A DNA stretch of 64,000 nucleotides from Mixophyes australis. Lineage: Eukaryota; Chordata; Amphibia; Anura; Limnodynastidae. Position numbers and translations under genes: made by a program. The stretch covers positions 191,641,850 to 191,705,849 of the forward strand of contig JAVHZZ010000006.1 in the NCBI GenBank assembly GCA_036250195.1, read 5' to 3'. The stretch's first letter is position 1. The number at the start of each line of letters is the position of its first letter. Positions 27,001 to 42,000 of the stretch are shown one piece after another. The notes under the pieces were generated by a model that saw only the letters and a list, made by a program, of their open reading frames with translations, searched no databases and had not been told where the DNA came from.

Positions 27001-30000
27001 AATCTCTGCTCAAACTGAATCCCCTCCGCCTTAGTAGGGAAGGTAATTAACAGTGATTGTTTAGTGTGTCCCAGCAGGAACATTATTTTTGATCTTTGTG
27101 TATATACAAACATATATAGATGGAAGCACCATCTACAAAAATATATAAATATAGTAAATTAATAAGATAGACTCCCATCTCTTCAATTGTAAGGAGTATT
27201 TCTCTAGTGCAGGTTTGTCATGCCATTTCAATGTGTTGAGGTAATTAATATGGCAGCTGATACTATATTTTTAGATGCAGATATACATGACGGATATCTG
27301 GGTCTATTTAATAACATGGTACAAAGAGTATGCTGTAACCCATAGAAACCAATCAGTTATCAGCTTTTATCAGCTCAATTTAGTGAGACTTTTGAATGTG
27401 TTTGGTTGTGATTAGTTGCTATGGGTTACATCAAGTGTTTTACTTGCACTATATAGTAAAATATTTTGGATGGAATATCCTATGCGAAAACCAGTCCCAA
27501 AGGATCACTTACCTGGATTCACACGTTCAGGGCATCCGAGGGATGCTCCAGTGTTTTGCTGCTTTGCTAGCTCTTGTCTGCCCCTGCTGGCAATGTGTAG
27601 TTGTTGGACCACATGCTGCCTGTCTAACAAAGGTCATCAAACAGTGTCCGTCGCCACTCACAAAACAATACAAATCAAATAATTGTATTTAACGCTCTAT
27701 CTGGTTATTCTTTATTACAATACTTCTCCGTGGGCTATATTTACTAAACTGGGGGTTTGAAAAAGTGGAGATGTTGCCGATAGCAACCAATCAGATTCTA
27801 GCTGTCATTCTGCAGAATGTTCTAAATAAATAACTAGAATCTGATTGGTTGCTATAGGCAACATCTCCACTTTTTCAAACCCACAGCTTAGTAAATATAC
27901 CCCCCATACCTTCCTACTCTCTGATGTCTATACAATCTCTCTGATTTGTGCTCTCTCTCTCGTTTCTTCTTACTGCCCAGCTCCAACCCTGTGCTGAAGA
28001 CTATGTGGCCTGAGGGGAAACTGAGCATCACAGAGGTCACCAAACGTCCATTGACTGCAGCAACACTCTTCAAAAATTCCATGATTGCCCTTGTGGACAA
28101 CCTGGCGTCCAAGGTACAAGCAGCGGGAGCCCTGAGATATACAGCGGCAGGATATACTTACCCTGCTATTTTACTGTCCTATGACCTGTGATCTTAGTTG
28201 CCAGGTTGCACTGGGATGACACCTGAAGAATGACTCCTCTAACCAAGCACTGTGTATAGTTCATTCTCCTGGTTCTTAAGGGTCTAGAGCAGGGGTTGGC
28301 AACCTTTTTCTATCTAGTGAAGCCCAGGTGTGCCAGTTGGGTGATATATATATCTCTATACATACATACATACATACGTACATACATGCAGGGCTGCCTA
28401 GAGAAATTCATGGCCCCAGTATAGCAACTTCATGTGTCCCCCCTTATAGTCAAGCATGGGAAAAAAAATGTTGTGCCACCGCGGAGCAACATTTTTTTAC
28501 CATGCAAGTGGTCGTACAATTGGGGGTGTGGCAGTGCATCATTGGGGGCGTGTCTAGCAGGTTAAAAGCACCAGGCCACCCTCTTACAGAAAAATGCATT
28601 ACTCACACATGCCCCCTTGCTCAGCAGCTTTGCTCACATATGTCCCCTCTGCCCACATGCTTTAATCACACTTGCCCCCCCTCTGCCCAGCACCTTTAGT
28701 CACACATGCCCCTTTCCATCACCTTTAGTCACAAATGCCCCCTCTCCAGCACACCTTCTTCTTACCTTATTCATACCTCATAATTGTGTCCCCAATTCAT
28801 CTTATGCCTCATAGTTGTGCCCACAATTCATACTTTGCCACAGTTGCCCCCAGAAACTCATAGTATGCCACAGTTGCCCCCAGAAACTCATAGTATGCCA
28901 CAGTTGCCCCCAGAAATATATAGTATGCCACAGTTGCCCCCAGAAATATATAGTATGCCACAGTTGCCCCCAGAAATATATAGTATGCCACAGTTGCCCC
29001 CAGAAATATATAGTATGCCACAGTTGCCCTCATAAATACGTAGTATGCCACAGTTGCCCTCATAAATACGTAGTATGCCACAGTTGCCCTCATAAATACG
29101 TAGTATCCCACAGTTGCCCTCATAAATACGTAGTATGCCACAGTTGCCCTCATAAATACGTAGTATGCCACAGTTGCCCCCAGAAATATATAGCATGCCA
29201 CAGTTGGCCCCACAAATATATAGCATGCCACAGTTGGCCCCACAAATACATAGTATGCCACAGTTGCCCCCACAAATACAAAGTATGTCAAGTATATGTG
29301 CCCCTCAATTTGCTGCTCTTACTTACCTTTGTAGACTCGTCTTTCTCCAGAAAACTGGGTGGTAGCTGCTTCAGTAAAGCAGCCGATGATGGCCGAAACG
29401 GAGCTTCTGCGCATGCGCAGAAGCTCCCTTTCGGCCATCACTGGCTGCTTTGCTGACTGAAGCAGCTTCACTGTGGCATACTTCGTTAATAAAACAGCTT
29501 CAGTTAAGGAGCCGGTGATGGCGAAATGGAGCTTCTGCGCATGCGCAGAAGCTCAGTTTCAGCCATCATCGGCTGCTTTACTGAAGCAGCTTCAGCGTTG
29601 GCGTGCCAGACAAAAGTGGTCAGCGTGCCACGTCTGGCACGCGTGCCGTGGGTTGCCGACCCCTGGTCTAGAGAGTAGTCTCACTACGCCAAACAGTGTA
29701 TATTTTTATTTTGAATTTTATTAACAATACAACTATTATAAACAAGGGAACCAAAAAAGTTCCAGGAGGAACAGGAAGGGCAGAGGAAAAATAACATAGA
29801 TGTTATAGGAAATTTTGGATGAGTGATGTTATGTTCCTAAATCTGTACCCACTGATTTTCTCTGAATGGTCCTGGTTTTGGGGTTGAGTATCCAACTGTC
29901 CTAGACTGTCCCCCAAAAGTTCCACCTCTAATTGATGAATTTTGCCCTCAATACAATAATATATGCGGGTTATCGGCTACATTTCTTATTAGACATCTTA

Positions 30001-33000
30001 TTAATATTTTGTCTTTCTTTATTCTCTTCTTCTTCAGCGTTTCTCCCCTTATTTTTCCACATCTTCCTCATTCTTCACTGCAGGTGCGTCTTTCTTTTCT
30101 TCTCTCCTTCGCACCCTCATTTCCCACATTCTGTCATTTCATTTCTGTATGTTCTTTCCCTGTCGTCCACCTTGTCCAGCCTTTCCCTTATCTAACTCCA
30201 TGTCCATCTCTGCTGACCTCTCAGGAGCCCTATTATGTCCGCTGCATTAAACCAAATGAGAAGAAATCCCCATCTGTGTTTGATGAGGAACGCTGCCGGC
30301 ACCAAGTGGAGTATTTGGGTTTACTGGAGAACGTACGAGTTCGGCGAGCAGGTTTCGCATATCGGCAGGTATATGAGCAATTTCTGCACAGGTAAGGGCA
30401 TTTCATCTCCGTTACTATATGATACTATATGATGCCGTTAGTATACAGTGTTGTAACCAGCTTGTCAATCATGTAGTTTGACAATGAGTTATGTGCCACA
30501 TATTTTGACATATTGGGTATCTTTTTGTTTTTAGGTGTGTTTTCTGGTCTCTCCCAATCAGTTTGTATTTTGTTTTGTGGCATAAACAGGTTATTTTCTC
30601 TTGAGTAGAAAAAAGGCTGTGCTCGTTACATACCATATTATATATGGTACCAGCTGCATGGCAATTTAAATGCCCTTTTATGTAAGCAAAACAAAAAGAA
30701 AGTTCCTGTCAGTGCTTATCTTTAACACTGTATATCTGTGTGTATTGTTCATATTCTGATGAAAACATTTAAGCCTGCATCCCACCGTCAAGGACACCTC
30801 ATTATATGCAAGTCCTACACTGACCTATATGCTTCAAACACCATTAAAATGCAGTTAAAATTAGATGCACTCACCTTCCAGGTATATAGGGGCTTACATC
30901 TAGCAAGGGCTGGCTTGTGAGGCACACCCAAATGAGCCTTAAAAAGGCTTGATAGACAAAAGGCAATAGCTGGAGACAAAACCAGAGAAGAAATAAGCCA
31001 GTGCTTGGTTAATCCCATATTATATAAGATAGGTGCTTAACACATGTAAGGATCATCTAATATAAACAGCTGGTTTTCGTTCCAATCCCTTTGCAGTGTA
31101 GTCATGTTATATTTTTGTGTTTGTGTAGTCATGTTATATTTTTGTGTTTGTGTAGTCATGTTATATTTTGTGAGTAGCATCCAGTTATGTTAATTTCTTT
31201 CAACATCCTTCTCTCTGTGCCACCTTTCCAGGTACAAGATGATCTCTCAGTTGACCTGGCCTAACCATGATTTGCCTTCAGACCGAGCTGCAGTGCAGAA
31301 GCTCTTGGAGCAGTGTGGCTTTAATCAGGATGCTGCCTACGGTAAAACCAAGGTGTTCATTCGCACTCCACGCACCTTATTTTCCCTGGAGGAGAAGCGG
31401 AGTGAGATGCTGATAAGAATCATTCTGTTCCTGCAGAAGGTGAGATGGGGATAAAGGGAACATTGCTTATTCTTGTTGTGCGCCAGGTCTGGAACTTATT
31501 TGCATTCTTCTCATTTCTCCATATCCTAGATCTGGAGGGGAACATTGGCCCGCTGGAGATACAAGAAAGCAAAGGCAGCCCTCACAATATTGCGCCACTA
31601 TAGGCGCTACAAGGTGAAGTCTTACATCCACGAGGTGGTCCGCAGGTTCAATGGAGTACGGAACAGCAGGGACTACGGCAAGAACGTAAAATGGCCAACA
31701 CCTCCTAAAGTGCTCCGTCAATTCCAGGAATTTCTGCAGAAGGTCTTTTATAGGTAAATGGGCAGTGGCATTAGATCATAGCGGAACAGCCTATTGTGGT
31801 GTCATTACTAAACCACGTTGCACTCCATCTTTACAGGTGGAGAGCATACCAACTACTAAAGTGCATACCTGCTGCTGATATACCAAAACTCAAGGTTAAA
31901 GTTGCTGCTTTTGATTGTCTCAAGGGCCACCGAGCTGATATGGGTATGCAGAGAAGCTGGGAAGGAAGCTACCTAGCATTGGTAGGTGCTTGGGCACAAA
32001 AGTGGGGAAATGCATCTGTGAAACTGAACACCGGCCTGTCACTGAGATATACAAAGACTTAGATGCATGCTCTTAGTGTTTCCCTCACCGATTGTAATAC
32101 ACTCCAGTATTTGTTCTTTCCCAGTATTGTCCTGGGCTGTGGCCTGTGCAGTACAATATGGAGACGTTTGGTGGTTTGCCTAAAGCTGTTGGCTGGCTAT
32201 GGACATCTATCATTTTATTCTGATGGCACAAAAGTTACATCCTGTTAATGTAATTGAGTTATTTCTTGTTTCAGAAACAGGAGAACAGCCAGGATTCAGG
32301 ACTGTTTGTATCTCGTGCCAGCGAGCTGCAGCGGAAAGACAAGTTCATGCAGTCTCTCTTCTCCTGCTACGTGCGCAAGGTACACATCTAGCAGTCTGTG
32401 TGATGTCATTAAGTGAGCAATGTGATGCTGTAGGGAATTTGGGCTACAAATGACTTAGTACCTCAGTTACCACACTGGGTATTTAGTGACCGGGAATGCT
32501 CCATCTGTTCTTATTCCACCTACTATTCACTAAATCTGTTTCATTTTTATAGAACTTACCAGTCCTATTTTGCAATCCCTTAGCCGTGTTGATGAGCACA
32601 TTTTTAGCTTGAGGTCAGTCAGAGATACCATAGCAAGATTTTCAAGGGGCCTACAAGATTTCTAGGGACCCCTCTGTCCCCTCACTTATGTTGCTGTGTA
32701 GTGCGACCTCCGACCTCTACACTGCACTGCTCTGCACTTATTGCTCAGCGCAGAGGGGAACGTCAAAGTGTCAGGAGTAGGGATCAACCGCGGCGCATCC
32801 GCCGGTCCTGCTGCTACCCCGGTAGTTACGCCCATGGTGCAGTAAAGCAGCACTTTTCCTGTATGAATCCATCCAGTTCAATCCAACAGATCTTTACACC
32901 TGTCTCATAGATAAATACATAGTGTTCACAAATTCTGTTCCAACACAGGTAAACAGATTTAACAAAGTAGAAGATCGTGCCATCTTTGTAACCGATAGAC

Positions 33001-36000
33001 ATCTGTATAAAATGGATCCCGGCAAGCAGTATAAAGTAATGAGCAGCACTCCGCTTTATAATGTAAGTGATTTACGTTATCTTGTGCTTATCATGTGGAG
33101 AAAACAATAAACGTCTGATCGTATTTATGATATCTGTTTTTAATAGAATTTAAATCTAAAATACAACAAATTTCAATTTATGTATAAGTACATTTTGTAA
33201 TGGTGGGGAAAGGGCGCCATAGAAGAGCCTTAACGGGCAGCAGACAGCTCATTGGCTACATGTGGAACAGCCAGGCTAGAACCAGTAGTTTGGCCAATTA
33301 CCCACATTGGCACGCGTGTGAGGTCATCGGTTGACCCTTAAACGGTAGAATAATGAGTGCGGCCGTTCCATTGTATCCCAATCATACTTGATCATTATAC
33401 ACTGATCAGATCTGTCTTGACCTCCCTCCACATGTTTGCCCTAATTGTATACAGTTCCGCAATGATCCAATATGATTGGATGCCTTGTATGTTATCAAGG
33501 TATATGGCAAAAGTGGTTCAGTCTCGGAGTAAAGGGCACTCTTTTTGCACAGGCTTGAACACATTTTTTCACATCAGCGAATAAAGTATAACCTTTTGGA
33601 CCACATTGGAGAGCTACTGCACCACACAAAATTGGGGCTTATGTTCTCTTTTAAACTGGCATATGTCAATTCATATTCAAACAAATACACTATAAGCACA
33701 ACCTCTGCAACCATAATGAGACATTTGCCCAGTGTGCTGAAGAAGTCTTAAATTGTTGGTTGGATACATTAAAGATCCCAGGTGACTGTTATATATCATC
33801 ATCATCATCACCATTTATTTATATAGCGCCACTAATTCCGCAGCGCTGTACAGAGAACTCACTCACATTAGTCCCTGCGCCATTGGGGCTTACAGTCTAA
33901 ATTCCCTAATATACACACACAGACACAGACTCCGGTCAATTTGTTAGCAGCCAATTAACCTACCAGTATGTTTTTGGAGTGTGGGAGGAAACCGGAGCAC
34001 CCAGAGGAAACCCACGAAAACACAGGGAGAACATACAAACTCCACACAGATAAGGCCATGGTCGGGAATTGAACTCATGACCCCAGCGCTGTGAGGCAGA
34101 AGTGCTAACCACTACGCCACTCAAATTAACTATTAAAGATATAGGGGCTCTTTTAGTAATTGGTCAGTAAAAAGGCATATCTGCTGCTGTGTCTACATGG
34201 AATTGTGTCACAGTTACATAAACATTTACTTACTGTAAGCGGCCTACTTTCTCGTCCCCATTCTGCCTCTCAAGGCAATAAGGAAAGGCAAGTCAATGAT
34301 ATGCAAACAACTATATACAGACATATACATGTGCAGTAAGAATATGCATATCCTATGCAAAACAAATTGATGTACACTCAACTCAAAATTGTTCACAAAG
34401 GTGGTCATATCCTTTTAAAGGTGGGTGCATGTTTTTAGTAACGAGTGCTGTTTTTCTTTGCTGGGAAAGCTAACAGGATGATATTAACAGGACAATCACA
34501 TGTCCCAAAAACAAACATAAAACTGGGTGGGTGTGTAACATATAATTTTTTAAAATATATTAAATGGACAAAAGTTGTGTGTGTGTATATAATATATATA
34601 TTATAAAATGTATATAACTTTCAGACACTTTGTGTATTGCAGGTTGAAATATAGCTAGCATAGGCTAGCCAACAAATTTTGCATGTCCGTGTGCAGGATA
34701 CATTTGAATATAGGCTACTAGGAATATAGTCTGCTAGGTATTAATGAGTCACTCAATTAAACATAACTTCTGACAGTATCCATAGATTCAGGCCAGGTCA
34801 TGGGAAAGTTTGATATTTTTACGACTAGTTTTCCGTTTCATAGCATTTTCTTCAAATGTTCATTGAATCTTGTGGATGCGAACCTTATATGTTTGTGGTT
34901 TGAATGACTATTTTTCTTGTTTAGTCACGGTAAAGGTAAATAGCATCTATAGACTTTAATGGAACAGCGCCCCTGGTGGCCTATTGTGTAATCACTATTG
35001 AGACTGCTTGTTTTTCTAAAGGAGAATTAGCCCCCCAAACCCCCCCCCCCCTCTGCAGGCATTGTTTTCACAAACAACATGGAATATCAGTGTGTTTTCA
35101 TGAGGAAGTGCATCATTTCACAGTTGTTGTTTTTAGGAATTTTTACATTTGATGGCTTCATTTTCACATGGAAGGTTATGTATATTATCTACTCTGGTTT
35201 ATTCTATAAAAAACATTTAAAACAAATATAAAAATAAATGATATGTATAATTGCACTACACCCATTAGTAGCCATTGTTGCTATGTAGATTATTTAGCAA
35301 GCATTGCCTCCCACTTATTGGGATGTAAACGGCTCACACATATTGTGTGTCAATTTAAATGAAGTGACCTCATTTGGCCACAAACAAATAAAGAAAATTC
35401 CTCAGATCTGTTTGTTTGGTGTTCAGGTGGAAGGCCCGTGTCAAATGGGGCTTTACTAGTTGTTGAATACACATATCCAGTCCAAATCATATCCGTCCGT
35501 CCCGATAAGAATTTGATCAGGATGCCTGTTCTCTTTGGGTCCACACATAAAGCAATTTCTAGACAATATGGCTAAATTCCATGACATAATTCCTCTGTCT
35601 GTGGCCAGCTTTATGTTTCAGGAGAAAGCCGTTTTCATGCCTGTAGTCCACATGTGAGCTTCAGAATATTAATGAGAAATAGTTGTTTTAATGCCTATTT
35701 TCCTTGGTCAAATTATTCGTATTGTATTTTCTATACCCAGGAATAATTGAGAGAGATCAATTTTACACCATATTCTATTAGTAAAAATAGCCTTTAGGAT
35801 ATAAAAATGTCTGTTATTTTTTTACTACATTGAAAAAGCCATTTTTGCAGCTCTTTGGTAGGTAGAATCAATGTGTTAATAGTCCATCTGTATTCTATTT
35901 AGACAGGATGTGCTAGTATTTTAATATAGAAGACTGGTTCAATTTGAAAAAAAATATGCTAAAACTATTTTTACATTATGCATATTCTATAAAAGAGCAT

Positions 36001-39000
36001 TTTTGTGGCATTAACTAAACCACGTTTTTTTTTTATCAGTAGTATAAGAAGTGACAGAAAAATTGGGCGTATATTGTTATATGCAAATAATGACAAGTTT
36101 TGGTGACATGGCAATCCCTTCTCTTATGTAATATGCCTCTGTGTGCAAACTCATATCTACCATTATAGCATCTGACAGTCTGGTTCTAGCTGTCTGGGAC
36201 CCCAGCCATTGTCACGGCACTGCTGACTATGACATTCCCACCACAGTCACAGTTTGTACCATTTAGCTCTTGTTTTTACCCAAAAGTTGGATTTCCAATA
36301 AGCATAAATAAATAAATAAGTAGATTGTGCTGCAGTGGATCTGTGTTACTGTTTTGATATATTTGGACTGAAGCTAAAACAAAGCCTCTGACAGCATTTT
36401 ATCTGAAGCAGAAGACACGTTGAAAGGTCTCTGTTTCCTCTCTCATAAAAACACGTCCGCTTACTAGTAAGGAGCTATATAAATTGAGGGTTGGGATAGC
36501 CCTACTTGCTGTAAGTGCTATTCATAGTGTATATTAATTTCATTGACCTATTTTATTTTGTTGGCATTGTGGGGTATATTGTGTGCACATTAATTATCAC
36601 CAAATTGATTGTACTTTTGCTCATTATTCCGCTTAGTTGTCTGTAGCGTCCTCTTAAATGTATTGACGGTTTCTGTTTTCCCTGCTGTGATTATTCACAT
36701 TTATTATTATGCAGGTGTTTAGTTTGCAGTAATTGGCGAGCTGCAGGGCTGTGTTACAAATAACTGGCATGAGTAGTTGAGAGAAAGGAGTGTAAATGAC
36801 TGGTGGAAGGCAGGGGTGAGAGAGGAATGAGGGGAGACATTGGGAAGGAGAAGAAGTAGGACTACAATCGGCCGCATTGGATACTGCAGACAGCAGCGGT
36901 TGACATCTCTGCATCCAATACCATCCCATCACCATGACAACTACTTGGGGGATGTGGTTACCATGGAGATCCCCATGGAGATGGATCAGCCCATGTCTGG
37001 TCCAGTGCTGGCTTCATTCATTCAGCTCTGGTGCTCGGCTTGCTGAGATTATTTTGTTGCCTCTCTGCTCTTCCTTTTTTTTTTTCTTCCTTAAATGTCT
37101 CCCTTTTTTTGTTGTTTGGATTTTTATTTTATTCAATATTTTTACCTATTCCTGTTTCAAAGACTTATTTATTCATTTACCTCTTCCTAACACACCATAT
37201 AAAACAGACGTTTACTGGCAAAATCTGCAGTATAATCTGTCTGTCTATCAGACATCCACTTGTAAAGGTTGTATAAAGTGCACCGGACACCTACACAGTG
37301 GAGGCGGCTCTTTGTGGACATAACCAATAATTAGCCTGTAAATCTGTTAGAAGCCAGCGACATCACGCTGTGCCTCATGCCTCATTGAGGTCACTAGCTC
37401 TGATAGGGTACATGCTCTTGTACTGTATGTTGGTTCAACCCACATAACTGGCTCCACTGTGGTTAGCTGATAGATGCACTGTTAAATCTGTGCAGTGGGC
37501 AGATATGACACATAAACCATTACTCACAATCCCAGCCAAATCCAAACCCTAATTTGGATATTAAATTTAACCTGGAATATTTGGCAAACTATTATCTTGC
37601 TTAAAGCTCATAGGATTTATTTGAATCCTGGATTAGGTGTATTCCCAATTACATTATTTTACTTACGATAAGGAGAGGTATGAAGCAATTATACATGCCA
37701 CTTATAATTATTTAACTGCAACCAATTAAAGCGGTTACTGCTATAAATATTCTAACAGCAGCTCTTCAGCTTAATGTCCTCACCGCTGGAGTGCTCTTGT
37801 GTAACAGGGGAGGAGCATCTCCTTGTCACTCTCATTTGTCACCACGGCAGCTAGTCAGCTAATAGGAATTCTGCATTTGTCTAGCTGGAAAAGTGTCTCA
37901 TTCATTGGTTGGTATGTGACGCCACCCTAAGTTAAGGATTACTTTAGGGATTTATGTTACTCACCCTTGTGTTGGCCAGTATCAGGATATTTGGCTCGTT
38001 AAAGGGCATGGTCATATTCCTTAATCCTAACTGAAAGAAACCTATATAATAGACATTAGTATGTTACTATTAAGCTAGATCTGAGCCACCAGTGATAACT
38101 AGTACAGGTGTAGCCAGATAAGCAATGTATCAAGTAACTGGTACAATGAGTAGTAACCGATTTAACTATATTGATTTATTTTTAGTTTCAGCAACTACCA
38201 GACATATAGTAGGTTGCTGCTCAGTGGTGTGAAGCGGTCAGGGCGAGCTAGGATGAAGGCCTTGTATTTTTATAGCTGCCACAGGCGAGTCGCTAAAATA
38301 AAACATTTTGTTGCGCCTGCCTTCATTCTTATGGACAAATGCATAGGGTACTTTTCCTGCCCTGTATGCTGCAATACATTACATAGCTAGGAAGTTGAAA
38401 AAGACACTGGGCCATCTAGTTTCACTGAGTCACAATTCCTGATTATAAATTAGTGATACTTAGACTATAGACATTCTACATGTTCATTTTTTCATGTTCG
38501 TTTTTTATTTCCCTACCCACAATCAAACTACACTCACTATTCTGCATGACCGCTTCCTAATTACCTGCATTGTGCTCTGCATGTCCAAACTGTTCGGTCT
38601 CACTGACATATATATTTGGTCAAGGGTTCTGGAATGGAATCGGATTGTTCCCGTTGATACAGTTGAGTCTGATGAGAAGGGCCTAACATACAATAGTTCC
38701 AGTCAGGGCTGTTGCTGGTTATCTAACAGGTGTCTGTCCTAAATGACAATATTTTTGTTTTCTTTTTGTTCCATAAGGTAACTGGCATCAGTGTGACTGA
38801 TGGGAAGGACCAGCTAGTGGTTTTTCACACAAAGGATCGCAAAGACCTTATTGTTTGCCTGCGGTTTGCTGGGCAGCCCCCACAAGAGAGTCGTGTGGGA
38901 GAACTGGTGGGAGTCTTAGCCAACCACTTTAAGAGGTGAGTGTACCATAGTAAACTAGTAGCTATATCTATCTCTCTGCATATTTCATACTTTATTTTTA

Positions 39001-42000
39001 ATCTGAGTTTTTGCAGGATTTCTCTTCATGAGCTCTTACATTCTAAGCATATCCCCAGTGAGGGTAAAGGATTAGCAGTCCGCTCATGCGGTGTTAACCA
39101 TCGTTTGAATCCATCTCAGCAGGGTACAGTTTTTTCCAGAGTGGTTTTAAAGGAGAAATCCACTTTCAGACAAGTCATTGCTGTGTTAGAGCAGCTGTCA
39201 GTTCCTGCTAGTAGCACCCTGTATCCTATTGGCTGTCATCTGTGCACTGTGATTGTCTTCGTAATATCAAATTTACAGACAAAAAAAATCTTTCGGCATA
39301 AAGCTAATAATTTGCACATATTATCAGTGAGGATTTCTTCTCTGTCAATTTTTCATTTCTCTGCTTTCATCCTGAACTCCCCCTCACCCCCCTTAAAGCC
39401 GCTAGAGGGAAGTACCATGAGTGACAAGTACAGCCGGAGGGGGGAGTCCCCTGGGTCCCCCTGTCACTTGAATACATCCATACTTTGCCTTCAGCTGTTG
39501 TCACTAGCTCCTTGTGTTACCATCCCACTTCCTCTCCATTTTATTAACAGGGTCCCTCACCTTCTGAGGTATGCGTCCACCTTTACCCCATCCTAATCCT
39601 GCACTCCCCCCAATAATATATATAATAGACCAAGCACTGCATGTGTCATATTATTGTGCGTTCCTTACAAGGAGAATTCCCTGGCAATTTCTGTCCCCCT
39701 TCCTCCATTCACTTTTACACTGTTCCTTAGTCTTCAACAATGAGGTGTTACATCTGGGGGGCTGAATTATTTCCATGGCAACAGCATCAGTATCTGAATA
39801 GATCTGTGAGGAGGATGGAGGGCTTAATGAGCTACATTAAAGAAAAACCCTGGTCAGCACCAGGCAGCCATCCAAGCTCTTTTTAGCAGTCAACTCCCCC
39901 CACCCCCACCCCCGTTCGCTCCTCCACACCCCTCCTTTTGCCTTTCTTTCATCCTGAGCCACCTCCTTCCTCCTCTCACTTTCTCTCCTCTGCAATTGAC
40001 CAGGCAGTTTCACTGGGGGCGCTCAGGAAGGAATGTCCCAGAATTCTGATAGGAATTGTAGCTGTTATTCCAGGTTCTCCGCTCTTTGTGCGGGGCAGGT
40101 CACTAACATAGGATTCTGTGCAGTATTTGTCCATGTAGATCCCTTTCTGACTTATTCTACCATGAGTAAAGATGAGAGATTTGGCCATGGTGTACAGTTA
40201 TTTATTTGAATTGCTTACCAAGTCTGTAAATAGGAAAGGTATAGTATAATGTGTAAGCCTGTGTAGCAAATCTCATGAGACAAAATAAAGCATCCAAATT
40301 ATTTTCAGTGAACAAAGCACTTTGTTGTACATTATCTATATAATCAGCTTTCCTAAAACACTGCCAATTATAATGTCCATTAAACATAAAATCAACTTTT
40401 AATCTGTGTTTAGATTTGTTAAAACAAACGATGATAACGATAACTAGATTCTGATTGGTTGCTATAGGCAACATCTCCACTTTTTCAAATCTTAAATCTG
40501 TAGTTTATTAAATATACCCCTTGGTGTGGACAGAACATAGTGTATGTGGGCTGTTTCTGGATGTAATTTTAGTTATTTCTGCAGATCATACATGACAACT
40601 GGGAGAGTTCCAAATTCTGGGTATGTCTCCCGAAATCCCGGGAGAGCTGACGATTCTCCCGCATCTGCCCACTTCACTAAATTAGGGCTGGCATGTATGG
40701 GCGGGGCTTCGCAATTTGCGCATCTTTCACCCCGCCCCCAGTGATGCAATGCTTGTTTGGGGTCTTTTTACCACTGTAAAAAGATCCAAAACAGGTATTA
40801 TGTCACTGGGGCGGAGCCAAAATGATGCGATTTGCAAAGCCACGCCCCCTCCACCCATACACCCCTCATGCCCTCCAGGTACTCCCGGACCTGGCTAACA
40901 TAAGGTTGGCAAGTATGCTGTAGATTGACTGAAAGGCGAGTCTGAGACGGTGGTGAAAGTGATTAACCTGTTACACATTCTTACCAGCCTTGATTGTATG
41001 TGACACAGGTCATTATAAACGGTAATGAAAGTAATCACATTGTATTTCCTTGTGAGCCTCTGAAATTATGCTTCTTTCTTCTAAAGTTGTTGTGCAGGAT
41101 ATATCTGCTGCTGGATCAGTCTACACTTCTACTGCAGTAATAGGATGTTGCACAGACTGTCAAAATTTCCGTTGTGTCATAGCCGTGTGTGTCATTAGTC
41201 AGTAGAATAGAACCTGTAAGTAACAGTATGTAGGTCACAGAGTGTGAAGTCAGCCAGGGTGTATTAATAGCAAACATTGTTCAATCCCTTTTTCCTAATT
41301 GCAGTTCTATGGAACAAGTAGCATGATTAGTGAAGTTCATGTAACTGCTTATTAGCATCACAAACAGTCTAGGCAGCCATTTTGTGGGGTGGACCAACTC
41401 TCATGTAAATGTAACCCTTCCATTCACAAAGAACATGACTGAGGCACGAGGCACTTCCTCAGTGATGTCACTTGTTCCTAGTGAATTGATAGGCTAAATA
41501 TTCCCACAAAATGACTGTCTCCGCTGAGTTTTGGGAGACTGGTACACAAATACCCTCATAAGAAGGTATGTTGTAAGAAAATTTCAGCTTGGATCATTAA
41601 TTATACATATCTATGTAATTACATATTCTGAGTGTCAAAAAAACAACGTATACTTGTCTAGCATTTCTATTATCACTGATGAGGCACCTCAGTGCTCTGC
41701 AGGGTCAGAACCTGTAGAAAACAGTATACATTAACAAAGCACATAAAAGGTAGACAAATTAAATGCAGATGTGAAAACAAAGGGCAGGGAGGGCCCTGCT
41801 TGCCAAGAGAGCTTGCAATCTAGTGGGAAAAAGGCAGAACTGAGATAAGAGGAGCAAGTGTGGCTTAGAGTAGAGATTGGGACAGTAGCCAGGTGTACCA
41901 GTCTGAGTGTTATAGGTGGAAGTAGGAGAAGTAGACAGGAGTGAAAGATGGTTATCAGAGAGGAGGTGCAGGTCTGAGGTGACTCTAAGAGTGCATGAGG

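Larger units (their letters stand above)
26249..27980 (+). other. MYO1D intron 13
   Basis: Contains two MITEs, at 26787-27026 and 27732-27903. The second ends less than 80 bases before exon 14. Confidence 0.75.
28290..29665. mobile_element. Non-autonomous hAT-type transposon with internal minisatellite
   Basis: Terminal inverted repeats CAGGGGTTGGCAACC and GGGTTGCCGACCCCTG, flanked by the perfect 8-bp duplication GTCTAGAG (28282-28289 and 29666-29673), the hAT hallmark. Length 1376 bp, no transposase. It contains a 30-bp tandem array (28801-29290) and two roughly 100-bp palindromes centred at 29413 and 29541. Confidence 0.9.
28114..30224 (+). other. MYO1D intron 14
   Basis: Mostly a 1376-bp hAT-type element (28290-29665). 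The rest, up to a long pyrimidine-rich tract before exon 15, is unremarkable. Confidence 0.8.
30392..31231 (+). other. MYO1D intron 15
   Basis: Contains the second copy of the unclassified element (30607-31022) and a 27-bp triplicate at 31096-31171. Confidence 0.75.
33063..38777 (+). other. MYO1D intron 20 (5.7 kb)
   Basis: Contains one V-SINE-like copy (33795-34124), a diverged fold-back MITE copy (about 37273-37483) and AT-rich sequence. The stretch 34130-37260 shows nothing I can name. Confidence 0.75.

Noticed and set aside
28801..29290. CRISPR-like regular repeat
   Set aside because: Units are contiguous with no spacers, inside a eukaryotic hAT element.
28809..29456. Long open frames on both strands (213, 160 and 112 codons) with repeating residues
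   Set aside because: They read through a 30-bp tandem array that has no stop in several frames. Not a gene.
38940..39596. 218-codon plus-strand frame starting just after MYO1D exon 21
   Set aside because: Intronic, no recognisable domain, and not continuous with the exon 21 frame. Probably chance, although an alternative last exon cannot be fully excluded.
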